Below, piece after piece: positions 41,398 to 49,091 of a stretch of 52,626 nucleotides of DNA (positions are counted from its first letter, which is position 1; the number at the start of each line of letters is the position of its first letter). A model generated the notes under the pieces. That model made no database searches. It was not told the DNA's origin and saw only the letters and a list, made by a program, of their open reading frames with translations. Made by a program: the position numbers and the translations under genes. Location of the stretch: positions 1 to 52,626 of the forward strand of contig DASYYE010000319.1 of NCBI GenBank assembly GCA_035946955.1, given 5' to 3'. This DNA is from DASYYE01 sp035946955 (lineage in GTDB: Bacteria; Actinomycetota; Actinomycetes; Streptosporangiales; Streptosporangiaceae).

Positions 41398-42296
41398 CCC
41401 TGCCCATCTCGCTTGAGCGCACATCTGCGGGCTTGCCGCCCAGCGTGCTCGCGGTACTGGCCGCCAAAATGCTCCGCCTCCGTGCAGAACGCGCGATGCG
41501 GGTTGGTGGCAAGTCTGTCGTCGTGGCCGGCCATATCGGGGACCAGCCCGTGGTCGCCAAGGTTCTGGCTGACGACTCTCCTCAGTGGCGGGCAAAGCAC
41601 CAGCACGAGATAGCGGTCTACAAGACCTTCGCCAAGCACCACCCGCCCCTGCGGGTGCCCCGCCTGGTCCGCACCGACGGTGAACGCATCCTGGTGCTCG
41701 AACGGATCCCAGGTGCCCCGCTCGACACCAGCCGCTACCCAACCCGGGTGCTGTCGGGGGAGGAGGTCCGTGGCGCCATCGCCCTCGTCGGCGCGTTGGC
41801 CGGCTGGCAGCCGCGCCCGGACGGGTTCACACCCGCGCTCGACTACACCGCCCGTATCGCCCGCTACCACGCTGACGGGTTGTTCGATAACAGAGACCGG
41901 GCGGCACTGGAGCGGCTGCTCACCCGCTGCGGCCAGCCGAGTCAGCTCTGCCACGGCGACCCCCTGCCCAGCAACATGCTCATCACGCCCAACGGTGAAT
42001 GGGTACTGCTGGACTGGGAGTACACCGGCCTGTTCCTGCCTGGGTTCGACCTGGCAATGCTCCACACGCTGTTCGCCGCCACGCCGGCCGCCCGTGACCG
42101 CATCGAGACCATCGTCGCTGCGAGGCGCGAGGTAGCGCCGTTCCTGGTCAACCTCGCCATCGTGCTCGCGCGCGAATTCCGCATCCACAACGCGCTGCCA
42201 GAGGACGATCCGCTCCGCCGCATCCGGCTGCCTGTCATCCAGAAATCCTGGGGCAGGGCCCGCGACCTTATCCGGACCGCGTCCGGGATGCCGTGA
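41394..42296 (+). CDS. APH/choline-kinase-like phosphotransferase
   Basis: The 300-residue protein has a kinase-like fold: an N-lobe with GDQPVVAKVLADD (Lys) and then RILVLERIPGAPL as the hinge. The catalytic loop is LCHGDPLPSNMLI (the HGDxxxxN motif) and the metal-binding Asp lies in VLLDWEYTGL. All catalytic residues are in place. The family phosphorylates aminoglycosides, choline, homoserine and other alcohols. No substrate can be read here. The overlap with the ATP-binding gene and the convergent ArgS gene 15 bp downstream suggest a small functional island. Confidence 0.85.
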   Translation: MTLPISLERTSAGLPPSVLAVLAAKMLRLRAERAMRVGGKSVVVAGHIGDQPVVAKVLADDSPQWRAKHQHEIAVYKTFAKHHPPLRVPRLVRTDGERILVLERIPGAPLDTSRYPTRVLSGEEVRGAIALVGALAGWQPRPDGFTPALDYTARIARYHADGLFDNRDRAALERLLTRCGQPSQLCHGDPLPSNMLITPNGEWVLLDWEYTGLFLPGFDLAMLHTLFAATPAARDRIETIVAARREVAPFLVNLAIVLAREFRIHNALPEDDPLRRIRLPVIQKSWGRARDLIRTASGMP

Positions 42297-42311
42297 TGCC
42301 GGCCGGGCGGC

Positions 42312-44036
42312 CTACATCTGGTCGGGCGAATCGATCCCCAGCAGCCCAAGACCGGTCTGGAGAGTACGCGCGGTGAGGTCGCACAGCACCAGGCGGCTCT
42401 CCCGTGTGTCACCCTCTGACTTCAGTACGGGGCACTGCTCGAAGAACGTGGAGAAGACTGACGCCAGTGCGTGGAGATAGTTGGCCAGCTTGTGGAATTC
42501 CAGCGAGCCGGTGACCTCCTCGATGACCACGCCGAAACCCAGCAGTTCCATAGCCAGTGCCCGCTCGGCCGGTTCGCTGAAGGTCACCTGCTTGGGCTGC
42601 CGGTTCGGTTCGACGTCTCCCTTGCGGAAGATCGAGCAGATCCGTGCCCGCGCATACTGCAGGTATGTGGCGGTGTTGCCGTCGAGTGCGAGCATCCGGT
42701 CCAGATCGAACACATAGTCCTTGGTCCTGTCGATAGACAGGTCGGCGTATTTGACCGCGCCGATGCCGACGGCCTCCGCCACCGCGGCCTGCTGGGCTGG
42801 GCCGAGGCCTGGGTTCTTCTCCTCGACTATCGACATAGCCCGGTTCACAGCCTCGTCCAGCAGGTCCGCGAGCTTCACCGATACCCCGGCCCGGGTCCGC
42901 AGCATCTTGCCGTCACTGCCTAGGACCGACCCGTGGCCGATGTGCTCCGCACGTACGGGCGGCACGAGCCAGCCCGCCTCACGTGCCGTCTGGAAGATCA
43001 TCTGCAGGTGCTGGGCCTGCGGAAGGCCTACGACATACAACAGCCGAGTGGCGTGCAGGATCTTGATCCGGTGCCGGATCGTCGCGAGGTCTGTCGCCGC
43101 ATACCCGTACCCGCCGTCGCGCTTCTGAACAATCAGCGGCAGTGGCCTGCCGTCCCGGCCGGTGAACCCAGCCGGGAACACGCACTTGGCACCCTCGCTG
43201 ACCTGCACCATGCCCAGGGACTCGAGTTCGTCGACAACGGACTTGAGCTGGTCGTTGTAGAAGCTCTCGCCGAAGTAGTCGTCGTCGGTCAACTGGACCC
43301 TCAGGCGGGAGTACACGGTGGCGAAGTACTTCTTCGACTCGCCGACCAGCACTTCCCACAGGTGCCGCGTCGTGGGATCGCCGCGTTGCAGGGCGACCAC
43401 CCGGCGGCGCGCCCGGTCCTTGAAAGCCTTATCAGCATCGAACTTGCGCCGTGCCGCCTGGTAGAACCCGTTGAGGTCACCCACTGACAGCTCGTGCGCC
43501 GCCTCCGCCTCGCCTATATCGAGCAGGTGCTCGATGAGCATCCCGAACGGTGTGCCCCACTCCCCGATGTGGTTCTGCCGGACAACGGCATTACCCCGCC
43601 ACTCCAGCAGGCGCACCGCGGCGTCCCCGATGATCGTCGACCGCAGGTGCCCGACGTGCATCTCCTTCGCGGCATTGGGCGCCGAGTAGTCGACTGTGAT
43701 GACCCCCGGAGACTGACTCCGGGCAATGCCCAGGCGCTCATCACTCGCCGTATCAGCCAGCATCTGCCCGAGCACATCGTCCGCCACCGTGAGGTTGATA
43801 AAGCCAGGGCCGGAGACCTCCACGGCGGCACAGACGTCATCGAGCCTGGCAGCAGCAACTACACGTCCGGCGATGCTGCGCGGGTCGCTGCCCAGGGCAC
43901 GCGCGAGGCCGAGGGCGGCGTCGGACTGGAAGTCGGCATGCTGCGACCGCCGCACGACCGGGTCGACGGGGCGCTGCGCCACCGCCTCGAACGCCGTCGC
44001 CAGCCGCTGGCTGAGCAGGTCTTCCAGGTACGCCAT
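42312..44036 (-). CDS. argS: Arginyl-tRNA synthetase
   Basis: The 574-residue class I synthetase has the N-terminal Add1 domain (1-110) and the HIGH motif as HVGH in SAPNAAKEMHVGHLRSTIIG (117-136). The KMSKS loop is degenerate (SDGKMLRTRAG), as in many ArgS. The C-terminal anticodon domain ends TARTLQTGLGLLGIDSPDQM. The signature AKEMHVGHLRSTIIGD belongs to the E. coli-like type. As I recall, most actinomycete housekeeping ArgS carry a different motif (NPTGPIHLG). This may be a second copy, perhaps a resistance or pathway-linked form. Neighbours include a phosphotransferase and methyltransferases rather than translation genes. Confidence 0.9.
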   Translation of the reverse strand: MAYLEDLLSQRLATAFEAVAQRPVDPVVRRSQHADFQSDAALGLARALGSDPRSIAGRVVAAARLDDVCAAVEVSGPGFINLTVADDVLGQMLADTASDERLGIARSQSPGVITVDYSAPNAAKEMHVGHLRSTIIGDAAVRLLEWRGNAVVRQNHIGEWGTPFGMLIEHLLDIGEAEAAHELSVGDLNGFYQAARRKFDADKAFKDRARRRVVALQRGDPTTRHLWEVLVGESKKYFATVYSRLRVQLTDDDYFGESFYNDQLKSVVDELESLGMVQVSEGAKCVFPAGFTGRDGRPLPLIVQKRDGGYGYAATDLATIRHRIKILHATRLLYVVGLPQAQHLQMIFQTAREAGWLVPPVRAEHIGHGSVLGSDGKMLRTRAGVSVKLADLLDEAVNRAMSIVEEKNPGLGPAQQAAVAEAVGIGAVKYADLSIDRTKDYVFDLDRMLALDGNTATYLQYARARICSIFRKGDVEPNRQPKQVTFSEPAERALAMELLGFGVVIEEVTGSLEFHKLANYLHALASVFSTFFEQCPVLKSEGDTRESRLVLCDLTARTLQTGLGLLGIDSPDQM

Positions 44037-44175
44037 AGCTGCTCAAGCTAGGGACACCCTCGTGCCCCGTCAAAGCATTAAGTCACCTTGGACGTCACGT
44101 ACCCAGCAGAGAAGCCGTCCGCGCCTATCTCCGGATGACGGCTCCAAGTGTGCGCTGTGGTGTCAGGATTGCGCC

Positions 44176-44658
44176 GTGCCACGGTATGTGCTTTCGCGCA
44201 AGGTCCGCTCGCTGAGCGGAGCGTTCGATATCAGCGATGAACACGGCGGTGAGTGCTACCGCGTGCGCGGCAAGCTGTTGAGCGCGGCCGACAAGCTGTC
44301 GCTGCAGGACACCAGCGGCCGCGAACTCGCGCTTATCCAGCAGAGGGTCGGGCTGCACGGGCTGCGGTACGAGATTGCCCGGTCCGGGGAAGTCGCCGCG
44401 CGGGTGACCGCGACCGCCCCGGTGCGGCAGCAGATGACCGTTGAGACGCCGGACGGTGCTCAGGTTGCGGTCACTGGTGACATCCTCGGCCGGAAGTACG
44501 AGCTCGCGCGCGATGGGTCAGTGATCGCGGCTGTCTCCACCCGGTGGGCGCTGGGGGGCGGCTCGTTCGGCGCCGACATCGCTGACGGAGAGGACCAGGT
44601 GCTGCTGCTAGCGGTCGTGGTCGCCATCGAGATGATCCACCGCCACGAAACCGGCTGA
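44176..44658 (+). CDS. LURP-one-related protein
   Basis: The GTG at 44176 has AGGA seven bases upstream and gives 160 residues. The pattern is that of the tubby-like LURP-one/YxjI fold: RYVLSRKVRSLSGAFDISDE, then YRVRGKLLSAADKLSLQDTS, then GRELALIQQRVGLHGLRYEI. A final hydrophobic strand-helix follows (DQVLLLAVVVAIEMIHRHE). The family forms a 12-stranded barrel around a hydrophobic helix, and its function is mostly unknown. It is followed by a methyltransferase 53 bp later on the same strand. Confidence 0.75.
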   Translation: MPRYVLSRKVRSLSGAFDISDEHGGECYRVRGKLLSAADKLSLQDTSGRELALIQQRVGLHGLRYEIARSGEVAARVTATAPVRQQMTVETPDGAQVAVTGDILGRKYELARDGSVIAAVSTRWALGGGSFGADIADGEDQVLLLAVVVAIEMIHRHETG

Positions 44659-44711
44659 CGCGGCGCGGTCAAGTCACCCTTGGCGGATCCGCTCGGTATC
44701 GGGAGGTGACG

Positions 44712-45545
44712 GTGGTGTCGAGAGCTGATGATTCGGTAGCCCGTCTGCGGGGGGTCTTCGACGCTTTCGACGGGGAGTGGGACCGGTTGCGTAAGGACAT
44801 CCCGGGCCGGGTGTCGTTCGAGGTCCATCGCCGCTTCCTGGATGAGTACCTGGCGCCGGGTGCGGATGTGCTGGAGATAGGGGCGGGCCCGGGGGTCTTC
44901 ACCCAGTACCTCGTGCGTCGCGGCGCACAGGTGACCGTCACTGACCTGTCGGCGGTGCAGTTGGCGGATAACCGGCGGCGGATCGCCGAAGCCGGGCTGA
45001 CGGACGCGGTCACGGACTTCCAGGTCGCCGATGTGCGCGACTTGTCGCGCTGGGCTGATGGGACGTTCGACCTGGTGGTGGCCTACGGCGGGCCGCTGTC
45101 CTACGTCTTCGAGGACGCCCCGGCAGCGCTGGGGGACATGCTGCGGGTCACGCGGCCGGGTGGTGCGGTGGTGGCTTCGGTCATGTCCACGCTGGGCAGC
45201 TACCGGCACCTGGTCCCTGGAGTGGTTGACGTCATCGCCGAATTCGGTGACGACGTCAACGACACGGTGCTGCGTACCGGGGATCTGCGGCCGATCCAGC
45301 CCGACGGCCACGTCTGTCTCATGTACCGCTCAGACCAGGTCGCCAGCTTGGTTGCCGAGTCAGGTGGAGTGCTCGCTGCGATGTCGGCGTCCAATTGGGC
45401 CTCCCTCGGCGATACCGAGGCCCTGGCCCGGCTGGAAGCCGACCCCGCCCACTGGGGACGGTTCCTGGACAACGAGGCGTGGGCCTGCCGCCAGCCCGGC
45501 GCCGTCGACGGCGGCACCCACTTGCTCTTCGCCGCCCGGCACTAG
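44712..45545 (+). CDS. SAM-dependent methyltransferase (class I)
   Basis: GGGAGG at 44701 fits a start at 44712 or 44715. The roughly 277-residue protein has the class I fold: motif I VLEIGAGPGVFTQYLV, motif II TVTDLSAVQLADNRRR, an acidic loop FQVADVRDLSRWADGTFDLV and motif post-II LRVTRPGGAVVASVM. The C-terminal 90 residues are a variable cap with DNWASLGD-like features (SNWASLGDTEALARLE), a pattern seen in small-molecule O/N-methyltransferases. The substrate is unknown. It is 18 bp from the next methyltransferase, so the two are probably one operon. Confidence 0.85.
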   Translation: MVSRADDSVARLRGVFDAFDGEWDRLRKDIPGRVSFEVHRRFLDEYLAPGADVLEIGAGPGVFTQYLVRRGAQVTVTDLSAVQLADNRRRIAEAGLTDAVTDFQVADVRDLSRWADGTFDLVVAYGGPLSYVFEDAPAALGDMLRVTRPGGAVVASVMSTLGSYRHLVPGVVDVIAEFGDDVNDTVLRTGDLRPIQPDGHVCLMYRSDQVASLVAESGGVLAAMSASNWASLGDTEALARLEADPAHWGRFLDNEAWACRQPGAVDGGTHLLFAARH

Positions 45546-45563
45546 GGTCAAACAGGAAACGAC

Positions 45564-46322
45564 ATGGCCAGGATCAGCTACGACGACCAGACTGCGGCGG
45601 CGTTCAAGGCGGTCCGCGAGGTGCCGCGGGACGGGCTCGGGGAGTGGCACCAGGCGATAGGGCGTCACCTGCGCCCGTCGCGGGGGATGACCTTGGTGGA
45701 CATCGGCGCGGGGACTGGCGCTTTCGCCGCCGCCTTCAGTGACTGGTTTGGTCTCGGCATCGTCGCGGTCGAGCCGTCAGCGGCTATGCGGGCACAGATT
45801 CCGCGTGGCTCGGGCATCCAGGTACTGGAAGGACACGCCGGCTCCCTCCCGCTGCCAGGCGACTCGGCGGACGCCGCCTGGCTGTCCACTGTGGTCCACC
45901 ACATCCCCGACCTCGAAGCCGCCGCACGCGAGATCCGCCGCGTTCTGCGCCCCGGCTCACCCGTGCTGATCCGTCAGGCGTTCCCCGGCAGGGCCGACCG
46001 GATCGAACTCGTCCGCTGGTTCCCCGAGACCGTCCGGACGATCGATACCTATCCGTCCGTCGAACAGGTCTGCCAGGCGTTCGCCGCCGCCGGGTTCTGC
46101 CAGGAAGTCCTTGAGCAGGTTCCGCAGACCCACCAGGCCAGCCTCGCCGAGTTCCTCGGCCACGTGGACACCTTCCGCCGTGCCGACACCACCATGCGCA
46201 ACCTCACCGAGGAGGAGTTCCTCCGCGGGAAAGAACGACTCCGCCGCGCCATCCAGCACACCGAGGAGACCTCCAGCCCGGAGCCCCGGACCTCGTGGCT
46301 TGACCTCCTGGTCTTGCGCTGA
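45564..46322 (+). CDS. SAM-dependent methyltransferase (class I)
   Basis: The 252-residue protein has motif I TLVDIGAGTGAFAAAF, motif II IVAVEPSAAMRAQI, then GHAGSLPLPGDSADAAWL and REIRRVLRPGSPVLIRQ. This is a methyltransferase-11 type fold with a helical C-terminal cap (SLAEFLGHVDTFRRAD). It lies immediately downstream of another methyltransferase of a different subgroup, so the two probably modify different positions or substrates of one pathway. No substrate-specific motif is visible. Confidence 0.85.
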   Translation: MARISYDDQTAAAFKAVREVPRDGLGEWHQAIGRHLRPSRGMTLVDIGAGTGAFAAAFSDWFGLGIVAVEPSAAMRAQIPRGSGIQVLEGHAGSLPLPGDSADAAWLSTVVHHIPDLEAAAREIRRVLRPGSPVLIRQAFPGRADRIELVRWFPETVRTIDTYPSVEQVCQAFAAAGFCQEVLEQVPQTHQASLAEFLGHVDTFRRADTTMRNLTEEEFLRGKERLRRAIQHTEETSSPEPRTSWLDLLVLR

Positions 46323-46382
46323 CCGCCTTCGCTCCAGGCCATCCGAACAGCACGTCGACCAGGCCCAGGCCCTCGTCGGCCG

Positions 46383-46862
46383 TCATGTCCCATGCGGCGG
46401 TGAGGCTTGTGGGACGGAGTCCGTATAGCTGGCCAGTACGTCTTTGACTGCGTCGGTAACTGGCGCGCCCTGAAGGGGAGGGGCCCAGAGGTAACCGTCG
46501 TGTTCTTGGAGCCGGATGGACTGGGTGGCTGTGACAGTCGCAGCGAAGTTGAACTGGCGGCTCTTCTCGCCGCTCGCGGAGGCGTAGTCGAAGCTGCCGA
46601 GGTAACTGGTAATCGCTGTGACGTCGAGGCCGGTCTCCTCTTCGACTTCGCGGCGCAGAGCAGTGTCGAGGGTTTCACCGGGTTCGACCTTGCCGCTGGG
46701 CAGTTCGTAGATGCCACCCATGAAGTCGGCATGTGGGCGGCGGAGCAGCAGGATGTGCCGGTCGTTGGCGATCACGGCGCCAACGGCCAATTGGTGTACT
46801 CCGTCGCCGCAGGCTTCGTTGACGAGCTGGGTGAGCAGAGTTGGGTCGGCCATGGGTGTCAT
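46383..46862 (-). CDS. NUDIX hydrolase
   Basis: The 159-residue protein has an exact Nudix box at about residues 57-79: GKVEPGETLDTALRREVEEE, followed by TGLDV (G-x5-E-x7-R-E-U-x-E-E-x-G-U). The preceding strand (GIYELPSGKVEP) and the final helix (VTDAVKDVLASY) are standard. It cleaves nucleoside-diphosphate-linked compounds. Specificity cannot be read. It converges on the methyltransferase pair and diverges from the methyltransferase at 46958. Confidence 0.9.
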   Translation of the reverse strand: MTPMADPTLLTQLVNEACGDGVHQLAVGAVIANDRHILLLRRPHADFMGGIYELPSGKVEPGETLDTALRREVEEETGLDVTAITSYLGSFDYASASGEKSRQFNFAATVTATQSIRLQEHDGYLWAPPLQGAPVTDAVKDVLASYTDSVPQASPPHGT

Positions 46863-46957
46863 CCTGCCGGAAAACCGTTTCCGGGGCCGGGTTGTCGGGT
46901 GCCATGGTGGTTCCCAGGCCTGGCTGGAGTTCAGGCGGGGGAGAGGCGGGTTGACCG

Positions 46958-47680
46958 GTGAGCACTGAGCCGCCCAGCAGCTGGCACGAGGCCTTCGCGG
47001 AAGGCTATGAACAGTGGTCCGCGAGTATGACCGCTGACATCCCGTTCTACGTAGACCTCGCCGGGCGAGCCGCCGGACACGGTCCCATCCTGGAGTTGGC
47101 CGTGGGCAATGGGCGGGTGGCCATCCCGGTCGCCCAGGCCACCGGCCAGCAGGTGATCGGCGTGGACGCCTCCCCGGCGATGCTGGCTCAGGCCCGCGAA
47201 AACGCCGGCCGAGCCGGGGTCGTCTTGGACCTGCGCCAGGAAGACATGCGCAGCTTCACCGTGGCCGCTGGCCTGGCGCTGGTCTACTGCCCATACCGAG
47301 CCCTGCTGCACCTCCCCACCTGGGGTGATCGCCGTACTGTCTTCCAGCGGGTAGCGGCGCATCTGGCACCCGGTGGCCGGTTCGCCTGGAACGCCTTCGT
47401 GTTCAGCCACCACGTCGCTGCCGCCCGTGACGGCAAGCTCGACCAGGACGCTCCCGTCCCGGTCACCCTTCACTACGCGATCGGGGACAACCGGGTCGAC
47501 CTGGTCCGCCCCGACGGCGCCACCTCCAGCCTGTGGTGGGCGACCAAGAACGAATGGCTCGGGCTGATCGAGGTCGCCGGCCTGGAGGTGGAGGCGCTCT
47601 ATGGCGGGTTCGCGGGCGAGCCCTTCACCGACGACAGCCCTGAATACGTCTTCGTAGCCAGAAAGCCGTCGCAGCCCTGA
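46958..47680 (+). CDS. SAM-dependent methyltransferase (class I)
   Basis: The GTG at 46958 gives 240 residues. Motif I is ILELAVGNGRVAIPVA, then VIGVDASPAMLAQARENA, then LDLRQEDMRSF and HLAPGGRFAWNAFVF. The fold is class I, with a beta-sheet cap near residues 150-200 (VTLHYAIGDNRVDLVRPDG) seen in small-molecule methyltransferases. It is the third methyltransferase within 3 kb. Immediately beyond it the sequence turns into pseudogenes and repeats. Confidence 0.85.
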   Translation: MSTEPPSSWHEAFAEGYEQWSASMTADIPFYVDLAGRAAGHGPILELAVGNGRVAIPVAQATGQQVIGVDASPAMLAQARENAGRAGVVLDLRQEDMRSFTVAAGLALVYCPYRALLHLPTWGDRRTVFQRVAAHLAPGGRFAWNAFVFSHHVAAARDGKLDQDAPVPVTLHYAIGDNRVDLVRPDGATSSLWWATKNEWLGLIEVAGLEVEALYGGFAGEPFTDDSPEYVFVARKPSQP

Positions 47681-47813
47681 ATCGACGGCCACCCCCACGC
47701 TAACCGCAGGATTCGTAAACGATCGGCAGCCGTCCGCCCTGCATTGAGGGCCAGATGGCCATATCGAGTCGCAGTGTCTGGACCGGCCTGGTCGGTCGCG
47801 GTGCGCTGGGTTC

Positions 47814-47965
47814 ATGAAGGCATGGCATACACGGTGGCTTGACGCTGCAGGGATAACAGGCCCGCAACTGCGCGCCGCCTATGAGCAGTGCCGAGTCATG
47901 CACGCCCACTTCGGCCGCAGCTACTACCTGGCCACCCTGCTCCCGCCCAGGCGTAGGCGTCCCCA
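47814..47965 (+). pseudogene. crtB: Phytoene/squalene synthase, N-terminal fragment
   Basis: The ATG opens a frame reading WLDAAGITGPQLRAAYEQCR, then VMHAHFGRSYYLATLLPP. This matches the N-terminus of actinomycete phytoene synthases (AAGITxPxLRAAYxRCRxLxAxHGRTYxLATxLLP). After about 48 codons the match ends in Arg/Pro-rich sequence (RRRRPHGPDQ) where the family has KRPYVHALYGFARYADE. The two Asp-rich catalytic motifs are absent, so the enzyme cannot be made. The frame then runs on into the tandem repeat region. Confidence 0.7.
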
Positions 47966-48011
47966 TGGTCCTGATCAGCGGCCGTCTGGCCGCCGAGCGG
48001 ACCACCGGCGA

Positions 48012-48098
48012 CCGCTGAGGGTCCAACGAGACGGATAGCGCCCGCTGAGGGTCCAACGAGACGGATACCGCCCGCTGAGGGTCCAACGAGACGGATAA
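48012..48098. repeat. Three tandem 30-bp repeats
   Basis: Three copies of a 30-bp unit (core GCTGAGGGTCCAACGAGACG) stand head to tail with starts at 48012, 48042 and 48072. There are only one or two differences per unit, the third running directly into the first GATAACAGCAA motif. Confidence 0.85.
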
Positions 48099-48314
48099 CA
48101 GCAAGAGGAGTGAGCGGGATCCGGGAGAAACCCTTCGTGACCATGATCGATGTCCCGAAATGGACAAACTTTTGTCCGCGACGGTACATCGATCATGGTC
48201 ACGAAGGTCATTTGGCTCTGGCATGGGTCATCTCTCGCCCGAAGTTGCATATAAGAAGCTGATAACAGCAACAAATCGAGGGTTAGGCGTGCTGCCAAGG
48301 TAGATAACAGCAAG
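48094..48314 (+). repeat. Dispersed GATAACAGCAA motif (first three copies)
   Basis: GATAACAGCAA occurs at 48094, 48261 and 48303, and again at 49170, all on the plus strand. The copies at 48261 and 49170 share 17 bp (GAAGCTGATAACAGCAA). The motif is AT-richer than its setting, so four copies in 1.1 kb is unlikely by chance. Confidence 0.6.
48132..48207. repeat. Nested perfect inverted repeat, 76 bp
   Basis: The outer arms 48132-48153 and 48186-48207 are exact 22-bp reverse complements. The 32-nt loop contains a second inverted repeat (GGACAAA and TTTGTCC, about 48162-48177). No gene is enclosed. Possible explanations are a miniature transposon, a recombination site or a structured RNA. Confidence 0.8.
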
Positions 48315-48330
48315 AATCGCCCGGGTCGCG

Positions 48331-48432
48331 TCAGGGGACGACGGGTGACCCGGACCGCCTGATCTTCCACAGGTCGTACCGCAGTACCACTGCCACGTAC
48401 GGTGCCACGAGCCCGGTGATGAGGACGATCAT
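48331..48432 (-). CDS. Small membrane peptide, 33 aa
   Basis: An ATG follows directly after the stop of the Brp/Blh-like gene (TGAATG), so translation could be coupled. The peptide MIVLITGLVAPYVAVVLRYD continues LWKIRRSGSPVVP. It has one hydrophobic helix and a basic tail. It may be a real small protein or the surviving end of a membrane protein. I know no family. Confidence 0.35.
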   Translation of the reverse strand: MIVLITGLVAPYVAVVLRYDLWKIRRSGSPVVP

Positions 48433-48894
48433 TCAGTCCCCGAGGCGGAACGCCCGTGGGCCAGCCCAGCCCGAGGCGCTGTGGACCAGCGCGAGCACGG
48501 CCACCAGTACGGCGGCCAGCACCACCGTGGCCGTCGTCCCGACCACCATGATCCGCAGCAGCCTGGCACGGTGCACCCCTGCGCCACCGAGCCCGGCCGC
48601 CCTCACCTCCCGCACCCGTGCGTCAGCGACCAGCCGTAGCCGCGCCGAGGCCACCGGCCGCCAGGAGTCCGACTGCGGCAGCAGGTAGTCGACGCCCCCG
48701 TGCGGAATGGACAGCATCGCCCCGGCGGCCACCAGCCCCAGGTCGTGGCCGTGAAGCCCAGGCACCAAGGTCCACAACAGGATGGTCAGGGCGGCAAGTC
48801 CTGCCGACGCCGCCCTGGCCACCCCAAGGATCCGCCTCCGGTGGCCCTCGGCGCTGTCGCGAACCGCAGCTGTCGCGACTCTGCCCTCGGCCAC
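48433..48894 (-). pseudogene. Brp/Blh-type beta-carotene dioxygenase, partial
   Basis: The frame encodes 153 residues with membrane helices (ALTILLWTLVPGLHGHDLGL) and the motif AMLSIPHGGVDYLLP. That motif resembles the first conserved motif of Brp/Blh dioxygenases (PHGxxD), the His being an iron ligand. Family members have about 300 residues and further His ligands in later helices. Here a poorly structured stretch and one last helix (TVVLAAVLVAVLALVHSASGW) follow. It is likely an internally deleted remnant. The phytoene synthase fragment nearby supports a lost carotenoid or retinal cluster. Confidence 0.45.
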
Positions 48895-49091
48895 TCCTTG
48901 TCCCCCTGCCCTGGACGGGATCCCCCGTCAGTCTTGGCTGCCGGAAAAGAGCCGGCCAAGTGTGCGCCGGAAATTGGGCCAAACGGCCCAGCATTGGCAT
49001 CGCGGCCATAGCCGGATTGTGGTGCCCAGCTAACGGCGGCAGTGCGGTTCGGCCTAGAGCCGCGTCGGCTCATACGGGAAAGGAGCTCCCA

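Noticed and set aside
40671..42188. Long minus-strand frame across the ATP-binding and phosphotransferase genes
   Set aside because: Both plus-strand genes have complete catalytic motifs and a 4-bp start/stop overlap. The antisense product has none.
48012..48098. Possible CRISPR array
   Set aside because: The 30-bp units are directly adjacent with no spacers, so this is a simple tandem repeat.
48132..48207. Integron attC site
   Set aside because: attC sites have imperfect arms with extrahelical bases and conserved R and L boxes. These arms are perfectly paired, and no integron integrase is present.
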